This document shows positions 38,708-48,647 of a DNA stretch of 64,000 nucleotides, piece by piece. The position numbers and the translations under genes are program-made. This stretch comes from Luidia sarsii (lineage: Eukaryota > Echinodermata > Asteroidea > Paxillosida > Luidiidae), in NCBI GenBank assembly GCA_949987565.1, contig OX465102.1:17992968-18056967 (forward strand), read 5' to 3'. The notes below the pieces were generated by a model. It worked only from the letters and a program-made list of their open reading frames with translations, ran no database searches and was not told where the DNA came from. Within the stretch, counting starts at the first letter, position 1, and each line of letters starts with the position of its first letter.

Positions 38708-41700
38708 GTAAGGTGCAATTAAAAGCCATCAGATTTAAGAAAAAAGTCCAGCAAAGTGTTTTGCGTTTTTAGTTAGTTACACACACATGTAGTCCATGGA
38801 TAGTCCGAGTAACTTGGACCAGACAAGTCACCCTTTTTTATCGAATTTTGAAATTTTGAGATGCGGGTGACTGTAGCTGTAGGGTCCAAGGATTGTGGCT
38901 GTGCATATGCTACTTCATCGTTAGTCCGAGTAACTTGGACCCGACAAGTCACCCTTTTTTATCGAATTTTGAAATTTTGAGATTCGGGTGACTGTAGAGT
39001 GTAGGGTCCAAGTCGATCAGTGTCCTAAACTTTGCTGATTATCTGTACAAACCGCCAAAAAACATTTTGACCGAAAAACTACCCGACACAAACCCCCAGA
39101 TTTACCGCCCAAATCACCCGTATCACCGTCCTACGTGCCCATTTTTGGATTCAGTGAGAATCAAGGATTCTAATACTGATTACTGGTCATTTGCTTTACT
39201 CACGTTTTGGAAAAAAGGGAAAAAATACTTTTACTTTGCCTAAAGTGTTGTATGATATAAAAGAAAAGTCTTTCTGCTTGAACCTCTGAACAGCAACAAG
39301 AAACGAGTATGCTACTTGGACTGGGATGAGTATTTCATGGCCGTAGCATTCCTATCAGCAGAGCGCAGTAAAGACCCAAGCTCACAGGTAGTGTATGTGT
39401 ACATGACTCTCTCATCTATGGCTGAACCACTAAAGGCCGCCGCACATGGCCATTACTTGTGCTTACCCTCATGGCCATTACGAAGTGCTTACCCTCATGG
39501 CCATTACTTGTGCTTACCCTCATGGCCATTACTTGTGCTTACCCTCATGGCCATTACTTGTGCTTACCCACATGGCCATTACTTGTGCTTACCCTCATGG
39601 CCATTACTTGTGCTTACCCTCATGGCCATTACTTGTGCTTACCCTCATGGCCATTACTTGTGCTTACCCTCATGGCCATTACTTGTGCTTACCCTCATGG
39701 CCATTACTTGTGCTTACCCTCATGGCCATTACTTGTGCTTACCCTCATGGCCATTACTTGTGCTTACCCTCATGGCCATTACTTGTGCTTACCCTCATGG
39801 CCATTACAAAGTGCTTACCCTCATGGCCATTACGAAGTGCTTACCCTCATGGCCATTACTTGTGCTTACCCTCATGGCCATTACTTGTGCTTACCCTCAT
39901 GGCCATTACTTGTGCTTACCCTCATGGCCATTACTTGTGCTTACCCTCATGGCCATTACTTGTGCTTACCCTCATGGCCATTACTTGTGCTTACCCTCAT
40001 GGCCATTACGAAGTGCTTACCCTCATGGCCATTACAAAGTGCTTACCCTCATGGCCATTACGAAGTGCTTACCCTCTACCCCCAGAACTGTGGGGTTCTA
40101 CTTCGTCCGCTGCTCTCCCGACTGGAACCCCACAGATAACTAGGCCTTTTTCCCATAGGCTTCTGTGTAACGTTCACAAGTGCTGTGGCATAGGGATCAG
40201 CAGGTTCAGCATAACTCATAAAATACTGCTTCATTTGGCCCAAGATTTCTAGCAAATGTGGTTTACATACCACGCACCTGTGTGCAACTGTCCATTTGGC
40301 GAAAATGTGTCGATTTCCATAAAAAAAAATGGGCGAAAACCTCCCGGTTTGGTCGCGAGATCCAAACGGCAGCGCCGTAACTGGCAGTCTGGTCCCTGTA
40401 GTACGGTATAGCGCCTTGCTGCGAAGACGTACAGGGGGACCAGACTGCCAGTTGCGGCGCTGCCATTTGGATCTCGCGACCAAACCGGGAGGTTTTCGCC
40501 CATTTTTTTTTGGAAATCAACACATTTTCGCCAAATGGACAGTTGCACACAGGTGCGTGGTATGTAAACCACATTTGCTAGAAATCTTGGGCCAAATGAA
40601 GCAGTATTTTATGAGTTATGCTGAACCTGCTGATCCCAATGCCACAGCACTTGTGAACGTTACACAGAAGCCTATGGGAAAAGGGCCTAGTTATCTGTGG
40701 GGTTCCGGTCGGGAGAGCAGCGGACGAAGTAGAACCCCACAGTTCTGGGGGTACTTACCCTCATGGCCAAGTAATAGTACTCATGCTCATGGCCATTACT
40801 TGTGTTTAGTGTTTACCCTCATGGCCTACTACTTGTACTCATACTCATGGCCATTACTTGTGTTTATCCTCCTGGCCTACTACTTGTACTCATACTCATG
40901 GCCATTACTTGTGTTTATCCTCCTGGCCTACTACTTGTACTCATACTCATGGCCATTACTTGTGTTTATCCTCATGGCCTACTACTTGTACTCATACTCA
41001 TGGCCATTACTTGTGTTTATCCTCATGGCCAAGTACTTGTACTCATACTCATGGCTATTACTTGTGTTTATCCTCCTGGCCTACTACTTGTACTCATACT
41101 CATGGCCATTACTTGTGTTTATCCTCATGGCCAAGTACTTGTATTCATACTCATGGTCATTACTTGTTCTCACACTCATAACCAACAATCCAAGTACTTC
41201 AACTTGTACTCAGTTCTCACACTCATACTTAGAGCCACGTACCCCTACTATTTGTATCCGACTACAACACTTAGATTTTGCTATTCATGGCAGAATTTCC
41301 TTTTTTTTTGGTCTTTCGCAGGTTGGTGCGTGCATCGTTAATAAGGAGAAGAAGATTGTGGGCATTGGCTACAACGGCATGCCCAATAACTGTGAAGATG
41401 AGAGCTTACCCTGGGGCAAAACTGGTGACTGGCTGGACACCAAGTATCCCTATGGTGAGCTCACAGTCTGTAGCAATCCAGTCTTGATGGAGCAGTGGTA
41501 CTCTGTGATACTGGTTTCTTCTTACTCAGGGATGTAAGACTTCCGGAAATTTCTTGATTTCCGGAAATGGTGTGATTTTATTCTTTTATTATTTTTGATT
41601 TTCCATTAATTTTGTATTTTGTTTAAAGATTATAGTTTTATTTTTTTGTCAAACAGGTATCTCAAACTACTCATTTTTTTTATCTGTATAAACCCTAAAA

Positions 41701-44535
41701 ACTGAAGGGCGCCTGCACCCCTGCCGTTAATCCCTCGCTCGTGTAAGCGCTCACTCACAGTCGCACAATTTATTGGCCTCCAGTGATTTTCAGGAAATGA
41801 CTTTGTCGGTCACTTACATCCCTGAAAATTACAGAGGGGGGCAGGGGTTTACAACTTTTGGTCAAAATGACGGTTGACCGCAGGTTCGTGACGTGTTTTT
41901 TAAGTGGAGAGTCATTAATGCAGATGGGATGGATTCCAGGCTATATTATTATAAGATTCTTATTAGGCACCAGGCAAAGCACTGAGCACTCAGTGTCTAT
42001 CATGTCGAGCAAGGGCAAAACCTCATTGAATTACATTATCCTGGATGCAAGCATCACGTCATATCTATGAAAGAGTTGAAGGGTTTGCATGTTGGAAGTA
42101 TGCAGAGATACCGTGAAAGCCATTCTCTTTGCTCATTGCTTTTCTCCGCTGTCCGCTGTTGTTCCCGTCTCTCAGTCTGCCACGCCGAGATGAACGCCAT
42201 CATGAACAAAAACTCGGCGGACGTGAAGGATTGCACCATTTACGTTGCCCTCTTCCCCTGCAACGAATGCACCAAGCTCATCATCCAGTCGGGCATCAAG
42301 AAGGTGGTCTTCCTGTCGGACAAACACTGCGAGAAGGAAAGCACTAAAGCTTCCAAGAGATTGCTGGACTTGGTCAAGGTGGAATACATGTGAGTTCCTA
42401 TGAGGTTTTTTTCTTCTTTTCGTTGAGCTTGAATAAAAAGCCTTGCTTGATCAAATCAGTTTGATAGCTAAAGCTGTATTTGTGTTACATGTATATACTG
42501 GCCAAACCGAGGTAATGACCAGGGGTACCAAGGCAATAACCAGGTGTACCTACCGGTAGGCAATGACCAGGGGGCACCAAGGCAATAACCAGGGGTACCT
42601 ACCGGTAGGCAATTACCAGGGGTACCTACTGGTAGGCAATTACCAGGGGTACCTACCGGTAGGCAATGACCAGGGGGCACCAAGGCAATGACCAATGGCA
42701 CCAAGGCAATGACCAGGGGTACCTACTGGTAGGCAATGACCAGGGGGCACCAAGGCAATGACCAGGGGTACCTACCGGTTGGCAATGACCAGGGGGCAAC
42801 AAGGTAATGACCAGGGGTACCAAGGCAATGACCAGGGGCACCAAGGCAATGACCAGGGTGCACCAAGGCAATGACTAGGGTGCATCGAGGCAATGACCAG
42901 GGGCACCAAGGCAATGACCAGGGGTACCTAGGCAATGACTAGGTGGCTCCGAGGCAATGACCAGGGGCACCGAGGCAATGACCAGGGGTACCAAGGCAAT
43001 GACCAGACCTGTGGACTAAGGCAATGACCAGGTGTACTAAGGCAATGACCAGGGTACACTAAGGCAATGACCAGGGGCACCAGGGCAAAGGCCAGGCGGT
43101 ACCCAGGCAATGACCTGGGGCACCGAGGCAATAACCAGGGGCACCAAGGCAATAACCAGGGGCACCAAGGAAATTACCAGGGGGCACCGAGGCAATGACC
43201 AGGGGTACCAAAGCAATGACCAGGGGTACCAAGGCAATGACCAGGGGTACCTAGGCAATGGCCAGGGGTACCTAGGCAATGACTAGGGGGCACCAAGACA
43301 ATGACCAGGGGGTACCAAGGCAATGACCAGGGGTACCTAAGCAATGACCAGGGGCACCAAGGCAATGACCAGGGATAACTAGGCAATGACCAGTGGTACC
43401 AAGGCAATGACCAGGGGCACTAAGGCAATGACCAGGGGGCACCAAGGCAATGACCAGGGGCACCAAGGCAATAACCAGGGGTACCAAGGCAATGACCAGG
43501 GGCACCAAGGCAATGACCAGGGGCACCTAGGCAATGACCAGGGGCACCAAGGCAATGACCAGGGGCACCACGGCAATGACCAGGGGGCACCAAGGCAATG
43601 ACCAGGGGCACCAAGGCAATGACCAGGGGTAACTAGGCAATGACCAGGGGCACCGAGGCAATGACCAGGGGGCACCAAGGCAATGACCAGGGGCACCAAG
43701 GCAATGACCAGGGGCACCACGGCAATGACCAGGGGGCACCAAGGCAATGACCAGGGGCACCAAGGCAATGACCAGGGGTAACTAGGCAATGACCAGGGGC
43801 ACCGAGGCAATGACCAGGGGGCACCAAGGCAATGACCAGGGTCACCGAGGCAATGACCAGGGGCACCGAGGCAATGACCAGGGGGCACCAAGGCAATGAC
43901 CAGGGGGCACCGAGGCAATGACCAGGGGGCACCGAGGCAATGACCAGGGGGCACCAAGGCAATGACCAGGGGCACCGAGGCAATGACCAGGGGGCACCAA
44001 GGCAATGACCAGGGGGCACCGAGGCAATGACCAGGGGCACCGAGGCAATGACCAGGGGGCACCAAGGCAATGACCAGGGGCACCAAGGCAATGACCAGGG
44101 GTAACTAGGCAATGACCAGGGGCACCGAGGCAATGACCAGGGGGCACCAAGGCAATGACCAGGGGCACCTAGGCAATGACCAGGGGGCACCGAGGCAATG
44201 ACCAGGGGCACCGAGGCAATGACCAGGTACATAGAAGTAAGGTTGTGGACCACTTTTTGCTGGTTCATCCAAATTCATTTGCCAGGCCTTCCGAATCCAG
44301 ACAACAGTATTGTCTATTCTTAAGCAAAGACTCTTTTCAACCTACCTCAAAGTAATATGTGGGATGACACGGTGGGATGACAAGTAGTTATTAATTAAAG
44401 GCATCTTTTCTTGTCCCTTTCTTTGTCCTTCTCAACAGCAAATATCAGCCCAAGCAACAACAGATTGTCATCGATTTCTTCAAGATTGACCCAGATGCTC
44501 GCCCCAGCCCCTCGAGCTCCATCATGTCGCCTTGA
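38610..44535 (+). CDS. DCTD: Deoxycytidylate (dCMP) deaminase, 5 exons, 211 aa
   Basis: The enzyme converts dCMP to dUMP, feeding thymidylate synthesis in the cytosol. Family members are hexameric and regulated by dCTP and dTTP. Exons are 38610-38707, 39294-39387, 41322-41454, 42176-42389 and 44439-44535. All phases match and the total length (636 nt) is an exact open frame. The protein tracks human DCTD throughout: [57 protein letters not shown]. The zinc site is present: HAE at residues 111-113 (His ligand, Glu113 catalytic) and PCNEC at 136-140 (Cys137 and Cys140 ligands). The C-terminal part [13 protein letters not shown] is conserved, followed by a Ser/Pro tail. The N terminus is about 25 residues longer than human, with many Asn, Thr and Ser. 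Intron 2 contains a minisatellite split by a fold-back element, and intron 4 a 1.7-kb minisatellite. Confidence 0.97.
38795..39015 (+). repeat. Two direct copies of the AGTCCGAGTAACTTGGACC arm
   Basis: Each copy has GTCCGAGTAACTTGGACC, CAAGTCACCCTTTTTTATCG, then TGACTGTAG and GGGTCCAAG, itself the inverted end. They are tandem hairpins about 120 bp apart. Confidence 0.85.
39294..39387 (+). CDS. DCTD: DCTD exon 2
   Basis: Encodes [20 protein letters not shown] then [11 protein letters not shown], nearly the same as human [20 protein letters not shown]. The donor is CAG/GTAGTG, phase 0. Confidence 0.97.
39440..40067 (+). repeat. 25-bp minisatellite in DCTD intron 2, left part
   Basis: About 25 copies of CTTACCCTCATGGCCATTAC plus TTGTG, some with GAAGTG or AAAGTG. 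All three plus-strand frames stay open because 25 is 1 mod 3 and no stop occurs in the unit. Confidence 0.98.
40068..40762. mobile_element. 677-bp fold-back element with 9-bp target duplication
   Basis: The element spans 40077-40753: TACCCCCAGAACTGTGGGGT at the left, ACCCCACAGTTCTGGGGGTA at the right. The arms are about 325 bp, near identical, with a loop of about 25 bp around 40405-40430. CTTACCCTC flanks it at 40068-40076 and 40754-40762, and removing one copy restores the minisatellite unit. No coding sequence. The TSD size is like Mutator-type elements. Confidence 0.9.
40754..41190 (+). repeat. Minisatellite in DCTD intron 2, right part (about 54-bp unit)
   Basis: About eight copies of CATGGCCATTACTTGTGTTT, ATCCTCCTGGCCTACTACTT and GTACTCATACT. 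It is related to the left array by CTCATGGCCATTACTTGTG but has a larger unit. Confidence 0.95.
41322..41454 (+). CDS. DCTD: DCTD exon 3
   Basis: Encodes [20 protein letters not shown] to LDTKYPY. The acceptor is TTTCGCAG and the donor GTGAGC. The last G begins the Val codon of VCHAE. Confidence 0.98.
41526..41825. mobile_element. hAT-like MITE, complete (type copy)
   Basis: Perfect 13-bp inverted ends TCAGGGATGTAAG and CTTACATCCCTGA, 300 bp, no frame. CAGGGATG starts are usual in hAT elements; I do not see a clean 8-bp duplication. Confidence 0.85.
41945..42070 (+). mobile_element. Second SINE family, 3' part
   Basis: GGCACCAGGCAAAGCACTGA, AGGGCAAAACCTCATTGAAT and TACATTATCCTGGATGCA are shared with 38340-38410 and 15935-15960. 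Confidence 0.6.
42176..42389 (+). CDS. DCTD: DCTD exon 4 (zinc and catalytic motifs)
   Basis: Encodes [20 protein letters not shown] and [20 protein letters not shown], carrying all three zinc ligands and the catalytic Glu. The donor is CAT/GTGAGT, phase 2. Confidence 0.98.
42500..44228. repeat. 21-bp minisatellite in DCTD intron 4
   Basis: Roughly 80 copies of GGCAATGACCAGGGGCACCA (A), with GTACC, GGGCACC and CTAGG variants, over 1.7 kb. Minus-strand Pro/Cys/Trp-rich frames are artefacts. Confidence 0.98.
44439..44535 (+). CDS. DCTD: DCTD exon 5 and stop
   Basis: After CTCAACAG the exon reads [20 protein letters not shown] then a Ser/Pro-rich end and TGA at 44533-44535. It matches the human segment KFIPKCSKIVIDFDSI. 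Confidence 0.95.
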
Positions 44536-44666
44536 GGTCAGGGTCTTCTAGGTCAGTGACCTAGAGGTCGTGGGTCAATGCTGGTCAAATGACACATCGG
44601 GCCAGTGTTGTACCCTGGGGACTGAATTGAGTGGGCGGAAATCTTTGTATGAAAATGGTATCCACG

Positions 44667-44847
44667 TACAGTGGAACGTCGCTATAACGAACGCCGATAT
44701 ACCGAACATTCGGCTATAAGGAACACGCCCTTTAGCTCCCGATTTGTGTGCACAGAATATGTGGCTGCAACTGCTGTAACGAATGACTGCTATATCAAAC
44801 AATTTTCATGGATCCCAGGATGTTCGTTATAGCGACGTTCCACTGTA
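44667..44847. mobile_element. TATAACGAAC-family MITE, best-preserved copy
   Basis: TACAGTGGAACGTCGCTATA and TATAGCGACGTTCCACTGTA are perfect inverted ends with TA borders, 181 bp. Lies just after DCTD, perhaps in its 3' UTR. Confidence 0.92.
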
Positions 44848-44874
44848 CTTGGGTTTTAAGAAGCCTTAAAAACT

Positions 44875-44880
44875 ATTAAA
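44875..44880 (+). promoter_or_regulatory. Possible poly(A) signal ATTAAA for DCTD
   Basis: A common variant hexamer 340 bases after the DCTD stop, just beyond a mariner-type MITE that would then lie in the 3' UTR. Weak evidence. Confidence 0.3.
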
Positions 44881-45054
44881 GTGGCTGGGAGTTTTTGATA
44901 TATTTATTTTGGTAAAGATAAACAGATATTTTGTACTTTTGTACTTTTGTACTTTTGTACTTTTGTACTTTTGTTTGTACTTTTGTACTTTTGTAACTGT
45001 GGTTTGTACTTTTGATTTATGCCATGGGGGACACAAGTTTCAAAGGTAAATAGA

Positions 45055-45160
45055 GGGCGTGATGTTTCAGCAGGAGCTTTCTCAAAGGCAGAATGAGAAC
45101 GGTTCTGCCTTTGAGAAAGATCCTGCAAGGATCAAAACGTCAGGCCTGCTAAGATGTTTG
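45055..45160. mobile_element. Inverted pair of hammerhead-like modules
   Basis: A minus-strand module (GTGATGTTTCAGCAGGAGCT, TTCTCAAAGGCAGAA) faces a plus-strand one (TTCTGCCTTTGAGAAAGATC, AGGATCAAAACGTCAGGCC). Confidence 0.8.
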
Positions 45161-45438
45161 AGACTTGCTTTCGGGTCAGTCGAGTTAGTATGCACCAAAG
45201 ATCTTATAGCGAAGTGCGCAAGATAGCCTACTCTGGCGAGATCACACGCATCCGGATGAAGTACGCTATACCAGTATAAAGCTATACCAGTCTTACAGTG
45301 TCTGGGGTGACAACTGGAGGCATGGAGATATTGATGAGTGTCGGGGTTATTCAACTTGGTGCCTTAAACGTCAAATTCCCAAATGCATTGCAGTTGACCT
45401 TAAATGATGAGAGATTATATTGTACATCAATTGTTATC

Positions 45439-45772
45439 TTAAAGGTCCAATACAACATTGGGAAGATCAGAAAATGTTGTGTCCACAGATTTCCTTCTAA
45501 TTTTAACACAATTTGTAGATGGTCATGATAGAATCTTCATGTTGAAATCTTACGGTCTGGGATGCTGTACTTTACAAGAAATTTACACTCAAACATCGAC
45601 AAATAGTTTCTTACAAATTATTTCTTACACTTTAGAACGGTGCGATTTTCTACTTTCTCAGATTACCATTTGAGCCAGAACCTTCGCTGTATTGCTTTAA
45701 AAAAAAAATGTTTTATGGTTTAACACTGTGGCAATCTTTTGACCTTTCCCAATGTTGTATAGGGCCTTTAAA
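45439..45772. mobile_element. TIR element family B, complete
   Basis: TTAAAGGTCCAATACAACAT and ATGTTGTATAGGGCCTTTAA are inverted ends, 334 bp. The interior has AGATTTCCTTCTAATTTT and AAATCTTACGGTCTGGGATG. Confidence 0.85.
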
Positions 45773-46006
45773 ATTCGGATAGAAAACTCATGTATTTTTT
45801 GGGCCGAGCTGTATTAAAACTTGAAGCACAGAGTTCAGGCTATTCTGAAGAGTTGTATTTTACTTGTTGTTTTGTCTCACGCTTCCTTGGCTTCCAAACC
45901 TCCAAGCATGCCAAGTCCGAGGTCTCGGGTTCAAGTCCCTGTCAAGTCAAAATCCCTTTGCTGTTATAAATGATGAGATTTGAACTTGTGAAGGTTTTCA
46001 TGATGA

Positions 46007-46145
46007 GAGTAGCAGAACAAGGGATAGGTTTGCAGTAACACCATGCAATATCTTTTGTGTGTGTGGTCCTGAAAAAAAAGTAGTTTCTTTTCAGAACAGC
46101 ACACACCAAAGAGAAATTGCATGGTGTTTCTGCAAACCCATAACT
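46007..46145. mobile_element. Fold-back MITE (GGTTTGC family)
   Basis: GGTTTGCAGTAACACCATGC faces GCATGGTGTTTCTGCAAACC. The interior also pairs around CAGAACA and TCTTTTCAG. Confidence 0.8.
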
Positions 46146-48647
46146 TTTTCTGTTTATACTAATGAGTATTTTTTTTTAAAGATAATTAAAAAAAAATACA
46201 GGCAGTTGGGGGGATTTGAACCTGCATCTTCAGCCTTCTAGTACAGATGTCTTAAAGGTTCGTGTATACAGAAATCAATGAAATAAATTGGGATTTTTTA
46301 TAAAACCCCAAGACGTCTATCCTTTAGGGGCCCGTAAAACTCCTAATTTTGGCCCCGAAAATTGTGCACCCCACTTTGGAGACAAACATATTGTACCTTG
46401 TCACATACAAAATGTGTGGTCGGCCTTGAGGTCGTGAACTTTGCACCGGCCGTCTATTGTCTCTATTGTCTATCAGCCGTAATCACCGCACTATTGTTTG
46501 CGCAGTAATGCGCTGTATCGTCTGAGCATTGCAATCGCCATGTTTGACTGCTTTTGGTATGTATGTGATGTCACATGCTCGCAGGTTTTTTGGGGGGTGG
46601 GGAACATGAATTTTGTTCACTGTTTTCGGGCAAAATCAAGCTCTAAAATAAAAAACAAAAAAACAATAAAATCCTTGATTATATGTTGTGAACATTACCT
46701 ACGAAGAGATTCCAGCTCTTTTCCAAATCGTATTTCTGTATACCTTTAACCACTTGACCACAGAAGCTGGTTGAGGTCATGTGGTGGATTATTAATCGAT
46801 AGTTGCCGATTCCACATTAAGCATCGAGAACAATTGCATAGACATACAGGAACACACAAAACAGCAAGCACTTTCTTATCAACCTAGCTCTTATGATTTT
46901 TATTGTTAAACTCAGGAGAAACAGAAAAATAAAACCAACTAGGCTTAAAATGATGAAAATAAGCACATGGGCCTTCAGGGTCCATCGCAAGCAGAGTCGG
47001 AACAAGGACGTGAAGTATGTACAGACATGGTCTAGACGTGAACTTGTAACTTTACCAACAGCAAAAGCTAGGCCCCCCAAATTCGGCCTGCACTCCAGCA
47101 AGTGATACAGGTGAAATATTCTCCTTTAAAATTACTAATAAAAATGACTTACATTAGGACACTTTTAAAGTGCGCTCTCTTTCTCTCTCTCTTTTCTCTA
47201 TTCACAAAACTGTACAATGCAAGGAAGGAGTATATACATGCTGTGTACTAAAGTCAAAATATGAGATTTCTTTGTTTACTTACTGCAAACCTTTCTCTCT
47301 CTCTCCACTTAAGAGCATTTTTTTCATTTTTTTTTCTTCAAAACTTACTATCTATATTCAGGGGGAAAAGACCACACCATTGAAACTTTCTCCTTCACCA
47401 GATGTGAAGTCAGAATCTTATTTAAGCCCAAGTCTTTTTGTTATAAATTTTAGAACTTTTGTTTGTTAACAAAAAAAATCCATGTCGGCAGGGAGCTAGC
47501 CTAAGTTTTGGTACCTGACTGAAGACACCGTGGTAGCTAGACTTGTTACAAGTCCTTAGAACGTTTTACTGCGTCAAATAACACCAGCCACACTTTCCAT
47601 GCAGCTCATAATTTGCTCAACAGCTTGTCAAGAATTACGACAAAGAATCGATCGATTTCTCTTTAAAATCTTGCGGGAAAACTATTGCACCATTAAAAAA
47701 AAAGGGTTTGCTAATTGTGGTGGACTACAAACTGATACCTAACCGTTTTGGTTTATTTTATTTCTTTCAAATCTGACTATTAAGAAATATCACCACACTA
47801 AAGAAAGAAGCTACTATTTGAGCCATTTGATGTTGTCATGTCTTAAAAAAAGAAAGAAATTGTAGGCAATGGTGACCTAGCACTAATGCAATGAGCACAG
47901 AGACTGATACTAGCATATCAGTTTCTGTGCACATTCAGTCTGATCAGTCTGTCCAGTGCAAGTTACCGTCATCTAGTTTTGGCACTTCAAAAACTGCTGG
48001 TAACCGATCACCAGGGAACTAGCTGAAAGATACAGGGCACCAGTTTGCAATGGACTTCTTCGATATGATGATCTGGGCCCAATTTCATTGAGCCGCCAAA
48101 GCCTGAACATCCGATGAAAGCATGAAAAGTCTCCCTTGTGTATAAAATAGATTCACAGACCAAATTGCAATGGGATCTCCATTGGTTTTGACTTGTCTTC
48201 CAGCCTTCTTTTCTCGCTGTAAAACAAGAGTGCAGTTTTGGTTGTCAAGCAAATGGTGGTGCTTAAGCGGCTCTACGAAATTGGCACCCCAAGTCCACCA
48301 AAGAAGCTAGCAACGCCTCGTTGGATACAAGATCCAACAAAATCCCATCCAATCCCATCACGAGCCCACCTCCCTGGAACCAAACAGGGTCCAGGCTTGA
48401 GCCTCTCATATACCAAGTACTGCTGTGAAAACCACAAATAAAAACCTATTGTATCAACTCAAAAAAATTAAGAATTACTAAATATAGTGAACTGTTATAA
48501 AAATGTAAACTTTGTCCTGAAGTCCTGCTGATAAAGTATCGAGTACTCTAAGAGCAACTGATGCTGTCCATGTTGTTTTTATAAAAGCAAAAACACGCCT
48601 GCTTAATTAATAACCAACCCTTTCCATTTTCAATCTTTTAAAAGCAC

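Larger units (their letters stand above)
44881..48647. other. Intergenic stretch between DCTD and Shroom
   Basis: The genes converge here. A GTACTTTT array (44933-44998), an inverted module pair (45055-45160), family B (45439-45772), a SINE 3' scrap (about 45920-45965), a fold-back MITE (46007-46145) and a tRNA-like B-box (46195-46230, minus) are present. I see no convincing gene between 46300 and 48640. Confidence 0.55.

Noticed and set aside
39316..40252. Overlapping plus-strand frames of 226-275 residues
   Set aside because: Only 39294-39387 is a real DCTD exon. The rest is the 25-bp minisatellite read in three registers.
40077..40574. 103-135-residue minus-strand frames
   Set aside because: They lie within the arms of the fold-back element and appear in mirror form on the other strand; no transposase motifs.
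40329..41537. 402-residue plus-strand frame
   Set aside because: Runs through the fold-back element and the minisatellite into DCTD exon 3; only 41322-41454 is coding.
42500..44228. CRISPR-like regular repeat
   Set aside because: Units are contiguous 21-mers without unique spacers, and this is an animal intron.
43379..44268. Minus-strand frames of 211 and 235 residues rich in Pro, Trp, Cys and Leu
   Set aside because: They are translations of the 21-bp minisatellite; the unit lacks stops in several frames. No start context, splice logic or family match.
46893..47105. 70-residue basic plus-strand frame and 94-residue hydrophobic minus-strand frame
   Set aside because: No family similarity, no splice or start support; the opposite hydrophobic frame mirrors an A/T-rich stretch.
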